In this document: piece after piece, positions 44,806-57,700 of the stretch
Numbering within the stretch: the stretch's first letter is position 1
Layout: every line of letters begins with the position of its first letter
NCBI GenBank assembly: GCA_002118135.1
Contig: BDIU01000194.1
Coordinates: 186,001 to 250,000, forward strand
Length of the DNA stretch: 64,000 nt
DNA from: Trebouxia sp. TZW2008
Lineage: Eukaryota; Chlorophyta; Trebouxiophyceae; Trebouxiales; Trebouxiaceae
Direction of reading: 5' to 3'
Notes under the pieces: generated by a model
Told to the model about the DNA's origin: nothing
The model's input: the letters and a program-made list of their open reading frames with translations, nothing else
The model's database searches: none
Made by a program: the position numbers and the translations under genes

Positions 44806-46804
44806 TCATAGCTTTGAGAACTTTGGTTTCCTCCGCTCCTTGACAATTGCAGAAAAGACTTCCTGAATATCTGCTGAGGGCAGCATGGCAGCATTGTAAG
44901 CTGCCACATAATCTAGGCTGTCAGGCACAGAGTGATCCCTGCAAGTCAAAAGGCCAGCCTCAGCTTGGCTTGCACCAAACTGGGACTACAACTCAGCCAC
45001 AGGGTGATGACTGCACAACAGTCAGCGTGTACTTGCATGCGTGCCTGTCGCTTCCAGTTGACAAGCTGTGGGCAGGATCTGGAGATGAGCTTCACCCTGC
45101 CACCCATAGCTGATGCTTGAGAGGCAATGAGCATACCCAGGCGCCATATAACTGTTGCAACACACAGCAGTGTATCGTTTTCTAGCAAGCTCTCACCTGG
45201 CATGCACTAGAATGCGCTTGGTGCCAACAACAGCCAGGGGAGATTTGCTGGCTAGCAGCTCAGCAGTCTTTTGGGCATGCTTCGTCAGTGCCGCCTCATC
45301 TTCAAAGCATTGTGACACCAGACCCACTTGCTTTGCCTCATCCCCCTTGATCACACGCGCTGTCAGAGCAAGCTCAGATGCCACGCCTGCATTGATGCAA
45401 GATACAGTCATGCATGTGATGTGCTACAGTGGCTTGTATTGCTCAGGTCAATATGGCAGCAAGGTAGGCATAAGTCAGTCATGCGCTGTTGATATGGCTG
45501 CAATTGCAGTACAGAGTGCCTGCTGCTGATGACTGTGCTTATGCATCACTTGACAACAATACAGAGAGCATTAAACCAGTGCCATCATCCTAATGATCAT
45601 CATTTTAATCTTTGCCACGCAATCTACTGGGGTTTGATGACCCAGCTAGGTGCGTCCAGAAGCAAGCATTGCAGCTAGAGATTTGGGTTTGTACTCAAAC
45701 CCACCTTGCCCCACAATGTGCGGCAAGCGCTGAAGGGTGCCCACATCAGCAACAATGGCAACATCTACCTCCTGCATTCACAGCAGCCATGTATGTATCT
45801 CAACTCGTTTGTACTGCAATGACTTCAGACCAGACAGCAACAGTCTTCTTGCAAGGTGCAAGCAGTCATTGCAACAAGCAGCACTGATGTAACATTTTGC
45901 CATTGCAACACCGTGCAGGTGTGACAAACAAGAGATTGAGATCTGATGACAGGTTTTGCAGCATGGACATGTCCTGTGCCATCCACTAAGCTCACCTTGA
46001 CGCAGAACGAGGCTGATTGAGTAGCATAGCGAATGTCGCAGGCTGTAATGATATCTACTCCAGCTCCAAAGCATGCACCTATGCTGAAGCACAGCAAAAT
46101 GCATATGTTATGCTTGGGGCTGAAATTGTCAAAGGACTTTGCATGACAAAATGTCTAGAACATACTGCCAGAAATGTCAAGCAAATGATGGGCCATGTGT
46201 TGATTCATGTTCAATCACATTGAGGCACAAGCAATCAAGCGCACCATGCACTGCTGCAATGACAGGCCATCTGCATTCCTCAATGGCATTGATAGTGTCT
46301 TGAGAGCTTTTGATTTTGTGCAGTAGCTTTTCTCTAGCTCTTGCAGAACATGTTGCATTGGCGCTTGGGTTGACAAAGTCTGCTTCAAGGCTGGCTATGT
46401 CTATTCCAGCACAGAAGTTTTTGCCCTGTCCATTGAGGATAATCTGCAAGATTCAAGATAAAGTAGCTAGTCATGAAGCGTCAGGGCCCGTCACATGTCA
46501 AGCACGTATGCATGCTCACAAGCAGGTCAAACTCATATTGCAGGCCCATACCGCAAACACGTCATCCATCTCGTGCAGGGCTCTGAACACCTGCACGTCC
46601 AGATAACACTTGAAGCTGACACGATGCATGCATGTACATGGTTTGTTGATCAATAGTGACCTCTTATGGCACCTTTGGTATTTCTGACCACATGGCATCG
46701 TCGAGACTGTTTGACTTTCTCGGTCTGGCTAGACTGACGACGGTGTAACTAGCATGTCGTGTCACGGCAACGGTCGTCAGATCGTTGAAGCGTGCATCCG
46801 CCAT
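44806..46804 (-). CDS. DCI1: Peroxisomal delta(3,5)-delta(2,4)-dienoyl-CoA isomerase
   Basis: Member of the enoyl-CoA hydratase/isomerase (crotonase) superfamily that moves double bonds of 3,5-dienoyl-CoA during beta-oxidation of unsaturated fatty acids. Seven exons: 46804-46673, 46590-46552, 46443-46245, 46078-45996, 45771-45705, 45386-45197 and 44938-44806, giving 281 codons with the stop. The protein runs from LARPRKSNSLDDAMWSEIPK through the oxyanion-hole loop NGQGKNFCAGID and the glycine-rich VHGACFGAGVD to the C-terminal helix. Acidic residues D132, E152 and D160 have the spacing of the dienoyl-CoA isomerase triad (20 and 8 residues apart), which separates it from ordinary hydratases. 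It ends in SKL, a type 1 peroxisomal signal. 280 residues is the usual length. It diverges from the MO25 gene. Confidence 0.93.
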
Positions 46805-47463
46805 ATCTTTGCTTGTCTATCACAGCACTGATGGCACGTTTGATCAGAGCAATAAGGACCTGTGCACTTTTAGCATATCAACATGCCGCGTTCAGCATGA
46901 CAACGTTGATGACCAGCAGGCAGTGGCAGAGTGGAGCACGACCTTTGGCAGCTTACGAGATCCCGGAATCGCCGATCAATGCAGCAACCTGTGCAACAAC
47001 AGTATGACATGCATGGCTATTACTCATCGATGTGTCTTATGACTAAAACGTGAAGTCCCGACGTGAATAGGGTTAGACTGAACGCCATTCTCTGCAACGG
47101 CAAACGAGCGAGAGTCGTCTGCTTGGCTGGTGACACTGAATCGCTTGGCTCTCTGCGACTCAACAAGCCGTCAACAGCCCTGTTGCTGTTGTTTACCTCA
47201 AGCCATCTTCTGTTGATTCCTCGAGTGGTGCATGCGTTAGATCGTGTTTCAGCGTCGCTGTGCTGAGCTGGAGCAGTCTTTGGCGAATCTACAGGCTGTG
47301 ACAGGGTCAAAACAGCTTCTTGCAGTTTTGCCTGTGATCGTTTGCTGGCTGCGTCGCGCAGCCGCGCGTGCTTGACCATCTTGTTCGCCGTCTTTATGCG
47401 GCTTAGCTTGTGACCTCAGCGCTACACAGTATCTACAGCAGCTTGTCTTGGCTACTGGTGGTC
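46805..47463. promoter_or_regulatory. Divergent promoter interval: isomerase and MO25
   Basis: 659 bases between two opposed start codons must hold both promoters. No TATA box or known motif is evident. It also holds the doubtful minus-strand ORF listed separately. Confidence 0.4.
47020..47379 (-). CDS. Doubtful ORF of 119 codons in the isomerase/MO25 promoter interval
   Basis: Open frame starting MVKHARLRDAASKRSQAKLQ, basic at the N-terminus, with no recognised domain. A GAG/GTAAAC donor and a GTTGCAG acceptor inside it would also keep frame. It fills much of the 659-base space between two divergent genes, where a promoter is expected. Chance is at least as likely as a gene. Confidence 0.15.
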   Translation of the reverse strand: MVKHARLRDAASKRSQAKLQEAVLTLSQPVDSPKTAPAQHSDAETRSNACTTRGINRRWLEVNNSNRAVDGLLSRREPSDSVSPAKQTTLARLPLQRMAFSLTLFTSGLHVLVIRHIDE

Positions 47464-50410
47464 ATGGCAACCGGTTTGTTCGACAAGGTGTTGCACAAGA
47501 CAAAGAGCACTCGAACACCAGCAGACCTTATTCCCAAAAGTTGCCAGGCACTGGACAGGCTTCAAGAAAGCTCTCCTCAGAAGCTTTTTGATGACAATAC
47601 AAACTTGCTGGCGACTTTGAAAGCTGTGCTGCTTGCCGACAACCAAAGTGATCAGACACGGGATCTCGCCATCACCATTGGTTATGAGGCCTGCAAAATG
47701 GATATGCCTCTCTTGTTGGCATCAAAGCTGGGGTTGTTGGAATTTGAAGCCAAAAAGGATGCAGCACAGATCTTTGGCTTCCTTGTCAGACTTGACAATG
47801 GAGGGGACAAGCCAGGAGTTCGCTTTGTGCAGAACAATTCTGACATGCTGGATCTGCTGTTCAAAGGGTGAGATTGGTTGTGAACGCTCATTCACCATTG
47901 TACAACACACGTGAAACGCTGATGCGCATTGCCTGAGTCGCACCTCGCTCGACCTGAGGTGTCAATGAGACTTGCTGGAATGTTGGGTCTGCTGTTGCTA
48001 GGTATGACTACCCTGAGATTGCTCTCAGCTGTGGAAGCATGCTCAGAGACTGTGTCAGGGATGAGAGCCTTGCAAAGTAAGCAATCATGCAAGCGACTGA
48101 TGCATGTCATTACTTTACACTTCCGCTGTGTCAGTGCTGCATTCCATACCTGTACAAGGGGCTGTGCAGTCCATCCTTGAGAACAGCTCTTCATGATCTA
48201 CTCTATGTTTCATATGACTTCAAAGCATGTTGCGTGTGGTCGCACAGTCATGTGTGGTTGTCGTCTGTGCCCGGCAATGCCATGCAGTCAACTTCTGCTG
48301 ATTGGCAGCACATTGCTGCCACAGATTGGTGCTAGAGGGACCTCTGTTTCAGAACTACTTTGCAAAAGTAGAAGTCTCAAACTTTGAGGTTGCCTCTGAT
48401 GCCTTCTCAACCTTCAAGGCAAGTCAGCCGGGCATGCCACAGTCATCATCACCCATATGCATGCTGCAGTTGCTCTCGTCAACCTTCTCTTCAAAAGCAG
48501 CATAATTTGTATTGCAAGCTGGGTTTGAGTATCAGGCTGGCTGGCACTGACCATGTGCATGCAGTAGCAGCAGCTACTATCCATTGGCGCAGGTTGACAC
48601 AAGTTGACAGCAGTTGGTACTTGCTGCAGGATTTGCTGACTAGGCACAAACCCATGGTGGCTGGCTACTTGAGCAGAAATTATGATCAGGTCTGCAAAAC
48701 TGTGCTGCGTTTGCATCCGATGTATAGCTTGCTTGATTTGTGCAGGCTAATGCTATAATTGTGCTGCATGGCGATGTGCGTGCTAAGGGTTTTTTTTAAA
48801 TTGTGGTGCTTGCTGCAGAATCAGCATGTACTGACGCAATGTTGATTGCCTCAACCAGCTGTGTGTTTTGCAGTTTTTTGCATCATACACCAGTCTGCTG
48901 AAGTCATCAAACTATGTCACCAGGCGCCAGTCTCTGAAGGTACGCCGCCTATCCATGTAACACTTTGTGGTTCCTATGCATGTAGCTGGTCAAACAAAGA
49001 ACCTCTACATACTGCCTGTGCTGCAAATGTTGGAGCCAGCTGAGACATGCAAAGTCGTGAAAGCAGATGTGGTGGCCGTCGCCGTAGCAAGCATGGTCCA
49101 GTCAGCACTTCTGGTCACTGTGAAATGGAACTTTGCTTCATCTGCCTTGCTACATGGTGACAAAAAGCAGCTTAGCTGCTTGCACATTGCTTTGCTTGTG
49201 AAGCAGTTCTGATGTCATTGCATGGTTTTGTACATGCAGAAGTCACAGCTGAAAAGCCACTTCTGATAGCATGTCAGTCAGGATCCCATGCCCCACAACT
49301 TCGAGGAAGCAAACTTTTGAGGAAGCCTAGTCTCACTTGGCCTCTCTCTGATGAACATCAAAAGTTGCACAAACCTGTCAGGCAGTATGTTATCTGACAA
49401 CTGGCATTGCTCTCGAGGCTGTTTTGGTTTGATGCAGTTGTTAGGAGAGCTTCTGCTGGAGCGTAGCAACCTGAAAGTTATGGTGCGGTATGTGGCTGAT
49501 GAGGGCAACCTGAAACTGATGATGAATCTGCTCAGGGACTCGTCAAGGAGCATTCAGTTTGAGGCTTTTCATGTATTCAAGGTACATCTTAGGGTGCTCA
49601 TTTGTCAGGCTAGATCAGTTCTGTGTGTAGTGCTGTCCTGTTGAGTTGGCTGTTGCATGGCAACAGTGCTCAAGTGCTCCTCCTATGCTGCTTGCTTTGC
49701 AGTCGAGCTGAGAAATCCGTCAAGCTGCAAGATCTGCTGTACGTGACGTGCAAAACACACAGTCGCCCTGTTTTGTTAAAGTTCAGTCGTGTCTGCAAGC
49801 TGCCCGGTGTACTGACTGTTGTCAATGCATGCAGGTGTTTGTTGCCAATCCAAACAAGACAAGGCCAATAATTGACATTCTGGTGGGTAACAGAGACAAG
49901 TTGCTCAAGTACCTAACTGACTTCCACAGTGACAAAGGTGAGACATGCAAGACAGTTGGGCACTCATCCATACAAGACACTCTGGGCCTGCATGCAATGC
50001 TGGGCAGCCATGCATGCGCCTTCAGTCCGCATTGAAGCAGAACTTAGCCTTGAGTTGAGCTGCAGGCGTCATAAAGCTGTCAAGCACACTGCAGCTTAGG
50101 AGTGCGGCTTATTGTTGCAAATGCTGTCGTCGTCTCCAGCTTAGGCTACAATTTACAGCCAATGCAGCAGCATTACCAATAGCGACTGTGCACTCTGCAT
50201 TCTGTGCACAATTGTGCGGCACATGCATCAACTTAGGTGTGGGTAGAGTCACAGATACTGTCATGCCGAAGTGACCTTTGAGTCTTACATGGTATCTGTG
50301 ATTCTGCAGAGGATGAACAGTTCAGGGAAGAAAAGGGTGTGATCATCAAGGAAATTTCTATGCTTGATGCCCCTCCTGAACAGGCGGCTGCTGCATCTCA
50401 AGTATGGTGA
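47464..50410 (+). CDS. MO25: MO25/CAB39-like scaffold protein
   Basis: MO25 proteins are helical-repeat scaffolds that hold STRAD/LKB1 or germinal-centre (Ste20) kinases in an active form. Eight exons: 47464-47867, 48002-48076, 48325-48418, 48630-48689, 48874-48939, 49438-49581, 49835-49937 and 50310-50410; 1047 bases, 348 residues, the normal size. Signature segments are [85 protein letters not shown] and the acidic end [25 protein letters not shown] is chosen as the start; an in-frame upstream ATG at 47410 would add 18 residues. Intron 3 has a GC donor (AAG/GCAAGT). Introns are 125 to 500 bases and carry no exon-edge copies. Confidence 0.95.
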
Positions 50411-51339
50411 CTGCAACTTGTGGCAGGTACAGCTGACAGACTACAGTAGCGCTCTGCTTGTCACAAATCATAAGTCAGGCATGTTGAGATGAGCGCTTGG
50501 TCATTTAGACAGAAGCATACTGTCACCAATGCACCATTGTTGCTGCGCAAATGTGTCTAGATGGTTTGGGTGTGCAACATACTTTGTGGTGTGGTAGTAT
50601 GTACTAGCTAGGTCGACAGCATGTCTGGTCATGTCAGTTGTCTGCAACTACAGCTTGTATTTTTGGATTGCAAGGTGCGGCAACAGAAAACCACCTCCTG
50701 TAACTACGCTGACAGGGCTGCAGATGAGACATTGTGAACATGCATAGTGATTGCTTGATTCGGCCCATCAGCGCATCGTATTGGTGATGATCATTTAGGG
50801 CTGACATCATGGCTGCATCCTCCTGGCATCATGGCATGCAGAACTAGTCATACCCCTCAAAACAATGCAGCATGAAGGACATAGCGCCATTGAACGATCG
50901 TGATATCTGATGCAGTACAGATGCAGCAGCATCAGAGGCAGCAACTGTGCCAATCGCATGCTGCATGAGGTTTGGTTTGTTCAAGTCGTCAGTCATGTCG
51001 CAGACGCTTGCATGATCAAGTGATCAAAGAAAACATTGCAACAAGAGCCCCTGGTGCCTTGCGCATTGGCGAGGCATTGAAAAGCCTTTCTGGTACTGCC
51101 TCAGCAGGCATGCTGATCTGTACTAGTAACAAGTGGTCAGGGGCCAGGGTGGGTCAGAAGGCCTACCATGCAAGCACCTGACCAGCATTCACATGTGCGT
51201 CAGCCTTTCGATGCACATCTGCGCAAAGTCGCTAGAAATCGCGACAAAGTGACGAGTAGGGTACTCTGCAAGCCTGTATCAGGATCCAGCATCGATTGAC
51301 ACCGATAGCGGTAGCTACCACACTGCCGACAGGTACAGC
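50411..51339 (+). other. Intergenic space between MO25 and septin
   Basis: 3' flank of MO25 and 5' flank of the septin gene, both on the plus strand. Short open frames occur but none has recognisable homology or splice support. Confidence 0.5.
50699..50703 (+). terminator. TGTAA poly(A) signal, MO25
   Basis: TGTAA 289 bases past the TGA at 50410. Confidence 0.45.
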
Positions 51340-51719
51340 ATGGCATCATCAGACTGTGTTCTGACGGCCGAGGAGCTCGAGAAGCTGACCACGCAGACTG
51401 AAACAAGATCGAAGCTCCCCAGCATCAAAGGTTAGCTGTGCATTTGCATCGCCTGCTCAGCATGTGGCGTGGCTGTGCTAGTGATTGACCTTATGTCGTA
51501 TGCCAAGTGATCGTTGGTGCCGGCAATGCACGCATCAGTTGATCAATCATGGCGTCGTATGACTGCAGTTCATCTCAAAAACTTTCTCGAAATACTTTTG
51601 CACTTTTTGCGAAACATTGAGCATCGCGTGAGGCTGCCGCCGGCGAGTCTAGACCTTGTCCTCTAGATGGCATCAGTTGCGCAGCTGTTGCGACCGTGAA
51701 CGACGACACGTTGGCTTGA
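51340..51719 (+). CDS. Candidate small spliced ORF (47 residues) just upstream of the septin start
   Basis: An ATG at 51340 opens 91 bases (MASSDCVLTAEELEKL at the start) ending at AAAG/GTTAGC. A CTCTAG acceptor allows a second piece, 51667-51719, that stops at TGA eight bases before the septin ATG. It could be an upstream ORF in the septin leader, a tiny separate gene or chance. No homology is recognised. Confidence 0.25.
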
Positions 51720-51727
51720 GGATGCAT

Positions 51728-54700
51728 ATGGGCTGTGCAATAAGCAGTGCTAGTTCAAGCGCATTGCATCGCAACGCTGTCACAGACGCCGGCTTCGCAG
51801 CAGGCCTGCAGGAAGCAGCTTCTGCAGACGCTATGGCACTATGCAATTCGGTAAAGTCTGAACTTTGTCGCACTGCAGACGAGAGCGCTGGTGCCCCCAA
51901 TCCTCATCTCAAGACTCCGTCGCGAGGAGAGAAACTTCGCGACCTGCTGGACAACATAGACAGGTGCCCATGAGCTGCACGCCACACATGCGACAGAGGC
52001 TCAACCCGGCCATGCTTTGGTCCACACGGCTTGCATCATCACACAAATTTGACTTTTGTGTTGCAAAGAACATCTGCCCTGGTTGCATGCTACCTTTACT
52101 GGCCACCTGGCTGCAACACACTGCCTGAAGCGCTGTCAACCCAGCTCAACCTGTTCAACTCCATTAGTGTAATGCACTGCAGTGATTTGGAGGCACCATC
52201 AGATCAGAACCTAGGATACGTCAATCCTGCTGCCCCTGAACCATCGTATACACCTTCAGAAGTGCGCATCAAGGACACTGTACAGCGAGAGCCAGAAGGT
52301 TACTCACGTGACGTCAGATCAGCTTTCAGTGGCCTGCCCAAAGTAAAGCCACAATGGCGGGACTACTACATGAAGATGCTGATCGTTGGCGAGTGTGGAC
52401 AAGGTCAGATAAAGCAGTGCAAGCATTCTATGATCATCAAGCTTGACGGCATGGAATTGACACATTCATGATGCCTCATGGGGTTGTGGGTTTGTGTATA
52501 CCTGTGTGGAATGACATTTTTTTGTCTGGCTACCAACAGTTGAACATCAGACGTCCTTTTCATGACGTGCAAGAAAAGCCTGCCTGGCCAGTCAGGTCTT
52601 GTGCCACACACACCTAGCAATGTATGCTAGAAAGTGTATTGTATTGACGTGCTTGTGTGCACATCAGTGCGACCATGTTGTCGAAAAAGCTTACATTGCT
52701 GGCAGCCTTGGCATTCTGTCCAGTCTACTTCACTGTTCTCTGTATGCTGCAAGCCGTAGTCAGTAGCGCAGCCAGTGATTGTTGTATCGAGGCAGCTTAT
52801 ATGCAGCAGGTCAGGCTCAAGTTTGTCTGGCTGTGCTTGACCTAACCTATGGAAGTTGTCTTGGCACCATGAGCACTTGTGAGCATCTACGTCAGTTTAG
52901 CAAGAAAGAGCAGAAATAAAGATAGCTAGTCAGTGCTCTGATACTGCTGAGGAGCTGCAAAAGCGTCACCAAGCCCATGAGCAACATAAATTCATATTGT
53001 TGCACACTTGTATGTATGACAAAGGGTGCAACACAGACATAAGCTGGTAGGCTATGCAGCAAGCTAAGGTTGCAAATTAGTCAGCTAAACAGCTCAAGCA
53101 GCACTGCACTCTTCTCTCACAAAAGCTTGCAGCAACTTAGGCTGTTTCTCGCAGGCAAAACCACCTTTATCAAGAACCTATTTGCCTCATACACCCAGGA
53201 TCCCAACATGAAGGTGAATGACGTGCCTGGCAGCACCAGCAAGGAGACCTTTGTGCAGCATCCAGACAAGCTGCTGACCGAGATTGTAGTCAAGGATGAG
53301 CGCAACATGATTGCATACCATTACAGAGTGCAAGACACACCAGGTCAGAAAGACTACAGCAGCTTTTCATTGGAGGCATCTGTGCGCTGCCTGCCTAGCA
53401 CCAATTTGTGGCACTCCTTGCTGTGTGCATTTGACCGCTGCCTGCCTGACTGCCGGTTTGTCGGACTAAGTAACAGTCTTGCACCGGTCGTAGGGCTTAC
53501 TGGGCTTAGTTGGTAGTGTCAACAGTGCTTTGCTGGGCACCGTCGATACCAGCAGCCAAGCTACATCTTGCTCTACTGGACAAGCCAAACCTGTAGCATC
53601 ATCTACATTGCAGTTTGTTCTCAATGGCATCGCACTCAAATGGCTGAATTCACTTCCTGCTCACAGCATATGTGAGATCTGACCTGGTGCGTCTTGTTTG
53701 CTTGCATGCAAGCTCAGACATGCGCGCATGTATCTACAAATACAGGGTTGCTGGCTGTGCTCATGTTGAGTGGACAATTTGTGTGCATACCATGTCTCCT
53801 GACTTTGCAGGATATGACAATATGGAGGTCAATCTTGATCCGGTCATTGACCACATTCAGGCCCAGAATTTGAAGGCTCTGGAACATGAGCAAAATGCCA
53901 AGAGGGAAGCTGCCATGAGCAAATGGCAGGTACATGTCAAACTCAGCTACGACAGCGTCCAGGCTGCTACAAACACTGCTCACATGTTACGCTTGTGTTG
54001 AACGAATTAACCACCATCCAAGGTTCAAGCAGATGTGTTCTGGCTGCACACCTGTGCCAAGCAAGAGGCGTGTACTCAAGCACTTGATTTATGGCAGCTT
54101 GTTGCGTGAAGTGTAGCATGCAAATCAACCTCAGTCATGCTGTTAATAGGCAAGGCCCAGGCATATGGTATGTGATGTGGCAGCTGTTTGCATTTTCAGC
54201 TGTTGTATTGCAACATTTGCAGACTTGCTGCTCAACTGCTGCATCAAAGAGCAGAGGAAAGAAGTAGCTCATGCATAGGGCTATTGTTGGGACAAATATT
54301 GTCAATGTAGTCAGTTTGCTTGTCATACGCAGGATCCAAGAATTGACGTTTGCGTATATTTCATTGCTCCTCACCGGCTCAAGCAGATCGATGTGGAGTT
54401 CATGAAGAGGCTGTCAGTGGTAATGACTGATCCTCACTGGAGCCACTGTTTGCATACACCAATCTATTGCTTTCAGCTTGCATGTCAGTTGTCACACAGC
54501 AGGTTGCGAGTGAGTTGTGTCAATTGCGACGCAAGCAAGGACTAGCTGCCTGCTATGCTGCTCAGCGTAGGTCTGCTGCTTGCCACAAAGTCACTGTCTG
54601 CTACAGACTTGCTTTTGGAGCCTGCTGCAAAGGCTTGCACAAGGCATGTTGACTGGTATTGCTGACAATGACAAAATTTGAGCAAGAGCACCAACCATGT

Positions 54701-57700
54701 GGTCACCTGATTGCTGTACTCAGCATTTCTGGCATGTGATGCAGTTCCAGCCACCATACATGTTGGTTGCTGATTGTAAGAGACATCTGTGGTGTGAGAT
54801 CTGACGCTTCTGCAGTTGAAGAAATGTGCTTGTGGCGTTGTGCAGGAAGTGCCTGTGCTGCCAGTTCTGGCTAAAGCGGACTGCATGACAGCTGGAGAGC
54901 TTGCCAGCTTCCGGCAGTATGTGCGCAACACCCTCCACCATGTAAGATCTACCTCCTCTTCCCTCACAGCAGGGAAACATTAAAGCCAATGCTCTACAAC
55001 AAGCATCACTTGTTTGCAAAATCTTCCTCCTCTTCCCCTCACACCACACGAGAGTGAAACCGGATGAAAGCGCTGCAACATTTGTGTGTCATTTGCACAC
55101 ATTGCTAGACACCCGCACTTCACCAAGTGAGACATGCCTCAAGCATGCCTTGCCGTCACACATACTTAGCCAACACAACAATAGTGTCCACCAAACAGCC
55201 TCGTTAGCAGGTTGTCTTTCACAGAAATTTACAAAACTATTCTGGGTTTGAATTGCTTGTTTTTGATGTGTTTGTTTTTTTGCTGTGCTCCTTTGCTTTG
55301 CTATCCTTGAGCCTGGCATCCATATATGCAGGCCAGCAAGGAGGTGGGGCGGCCCATAGTGCACGAGTTCAGCAGGGACGCTTTGTCTGAGGCGGGGGCT
55401 ACCCACCTGGTGCCCCCCTTCTCTGTTGTGGCCAGCAACACCATGGACCTTTCTGTTGGCAGGTCAGTCCCATGCAGTGCGTTGTTAGCTATTCTGAGAA
55501 CCGTGCAATCCCATGCGGTTGTGTTGTCTTCGACAGATGGGGCATGCATGCTGCAGCCTGCGAGAAAGAATTGCTTGATGCAATAGCATCTGCGATGTCT
55601 TCAACAACTCCGATGTCTTCAACAACTGCTGTAGCATAGACGCTGTCTCCCAAGCTTTCTCTACTTGATGCAACAGCATCTGCGTTTTCAGCAGCTGGAG
55701 GCATGCATGCTGTAGCCTGAGAGACAGACTTCCTGGACGCAACAGCAACTGCGCTGTGTTCAACAGCTGGGCGCATGCATGCTGTAGCCTGCGAGACAGG
55801 ATTGTGTGATGCAACAGTATCTGCGCTGTGGTCCAACAGCTGGGTGCATGCATGCCGAGGTCTTTAAACATGGCACCTCACCCTCAGCTGTGACAGCATG
55901 TGTTGATCCCATCCTGTGCTTGCTTGGTGCAACAGCATCTACGCTGCCTGCTGTAGCATGCACGCCACATCCCAAGCCTTGTCTGCTTAGTGCAACCGCA
56001 GCGGCGCTGTCGTTAGAAGCTGGAAGCATGCATGCTGTGACCTTTGAGGCCGAGGTCTCCCACAAGGGCACCTCAGGCTCAGCTGTGACAGCATGTACTG
56101 CTCCAACTCTGTGCTTGCTTGGTGCAACAGCATCTGCGCTGTGTGCAACAGCTGCTGTATCTTGGATGCTACATCCCATGTTTTGTCTGCTTGATGCCAA
56201 AGCATGTGCATTGTCGTCAACAGCTGGGTGCATGCATGCTGTGACCTTTGAGGCCGAGGGCTCCAACAATGGCACCTCAGCCTCATCTGTGACAGCATGT
56301 GTTGATCCCATCCTGTGCTTGCTTGGTGCAACAGCATCTGCGCTGCCTTCAACAGCTGCTGTAGCATGCACGCCACATCCCAAGCCTTGTCTGCTTAGTG
56401 CAACAGCAGCAGCGCTGTCATTAGAAGCTGGAAGCATGCATGCTGTGACTTTTGAGGCCGAGGTCTTCCACAAGGGCACCTCACGCTCAGCTGTGACAGC
56501 ATGTACTGATCCCATTCTGTGCTTGCTTGATGCAAGAGCATCTGTACTTTCGTCAACAGCTACTGAAGCTTGCATGCTGTATCCAATGCTTGCTTGCTTG
56601 AGGCCACAGCATGTGCGTTGACGTCAGCAACTGCGAGCATGCATGCTGTGACCTTCAAGGTAGAGGTCTCCAACAGAGGCACCTCAGGCTCAGCTGTGAC
56701 AGCATGTACTGATCCCACTCTGTGCTTGCTTGGTGCAAAAGGATCGGCGCTGTGTTCAACAGCTGCTGTATCTTGCATGCTACATCCCATGCTTTGTCTG
56801 CTTGATGCCAAAGCATGTGCATTGTTGTCAACAGATGGGGGCATGCATGCTGTGACCTTCAAGGTAGAGGTCTCCAACAACGGCACCTCAGGTTCAGCTG
56901 TGACAGCATGTACTGATATCAATCTGTGATTGCTTGGTGCAACAGCATCTGCACTGTCTTTAAGAGCTGCTGTATCTTGCACGCTACATCACATGCTTTG
57001 TCTGCCTGATGCCACAGCGTGTGCATTGTCGTCAACAGCTGGGTGCATGCATGCTGTGACCTTTGAGGCTGAGGTCTCACGGCACCTCACCCTCAGCTGT
57101 GACAGCATGTTTTGATCCCATCCTGTGCTTGCTTGGTGCAACAGCATCTACGCTGCTTTCAACAGCTGCTGTGGCATGCATGCCACATCCCAAGCCTTGT
57201 CTGCTTAATGCAACAACAGCGGCGCTGTCATTAGAAGCTGGAAGCATGCATGCTGTGACCTTTGAGGCCGAGGTCTCCCATAAGGGCACCTCAGGCTCAG
57301 CTGTGACAGCATGTACTGATACCAGTCTGTGATTGCTTGATGCAACAGCATCTGCACTGTCTTCAACAGCCGCTGTAGCTTGCGTGCAGTGTCCCATGGT
57401 TTGTCTGCTTGATGCCAAAGCATGTGCATTGTCGTCAACAGCTGGGTGCATGCATGCTGTGACCTTTGAGGCGGAGATCTCCGACCATGGCACCTTCGGC
57501 TCAGCTGTGACAGCATGTACTGACTTCATCCTGTGCTTGCTTGGTGCAACAGCACCTGCACTCTCTTCACCAGCCGCTGCAGCTTGCGTGCAGTGTCCCA
57601 TGGTTTGTCTGCTTGATGCCAAAGCATGTGCATTGTTGTCAAGAGCTGGGGCCCTGCATGCTGTGACCTTTGAGGCCGAGATCTCCGACCACGGCACCTT

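Noticed and set aside
55806..56621. 271-codon open frames on both strands, and similar ones to 57962
   Set aside because: They are made of the 204-base tandem unit inside septin intron 7; the septin domain reads straight across and the frames have no homology.
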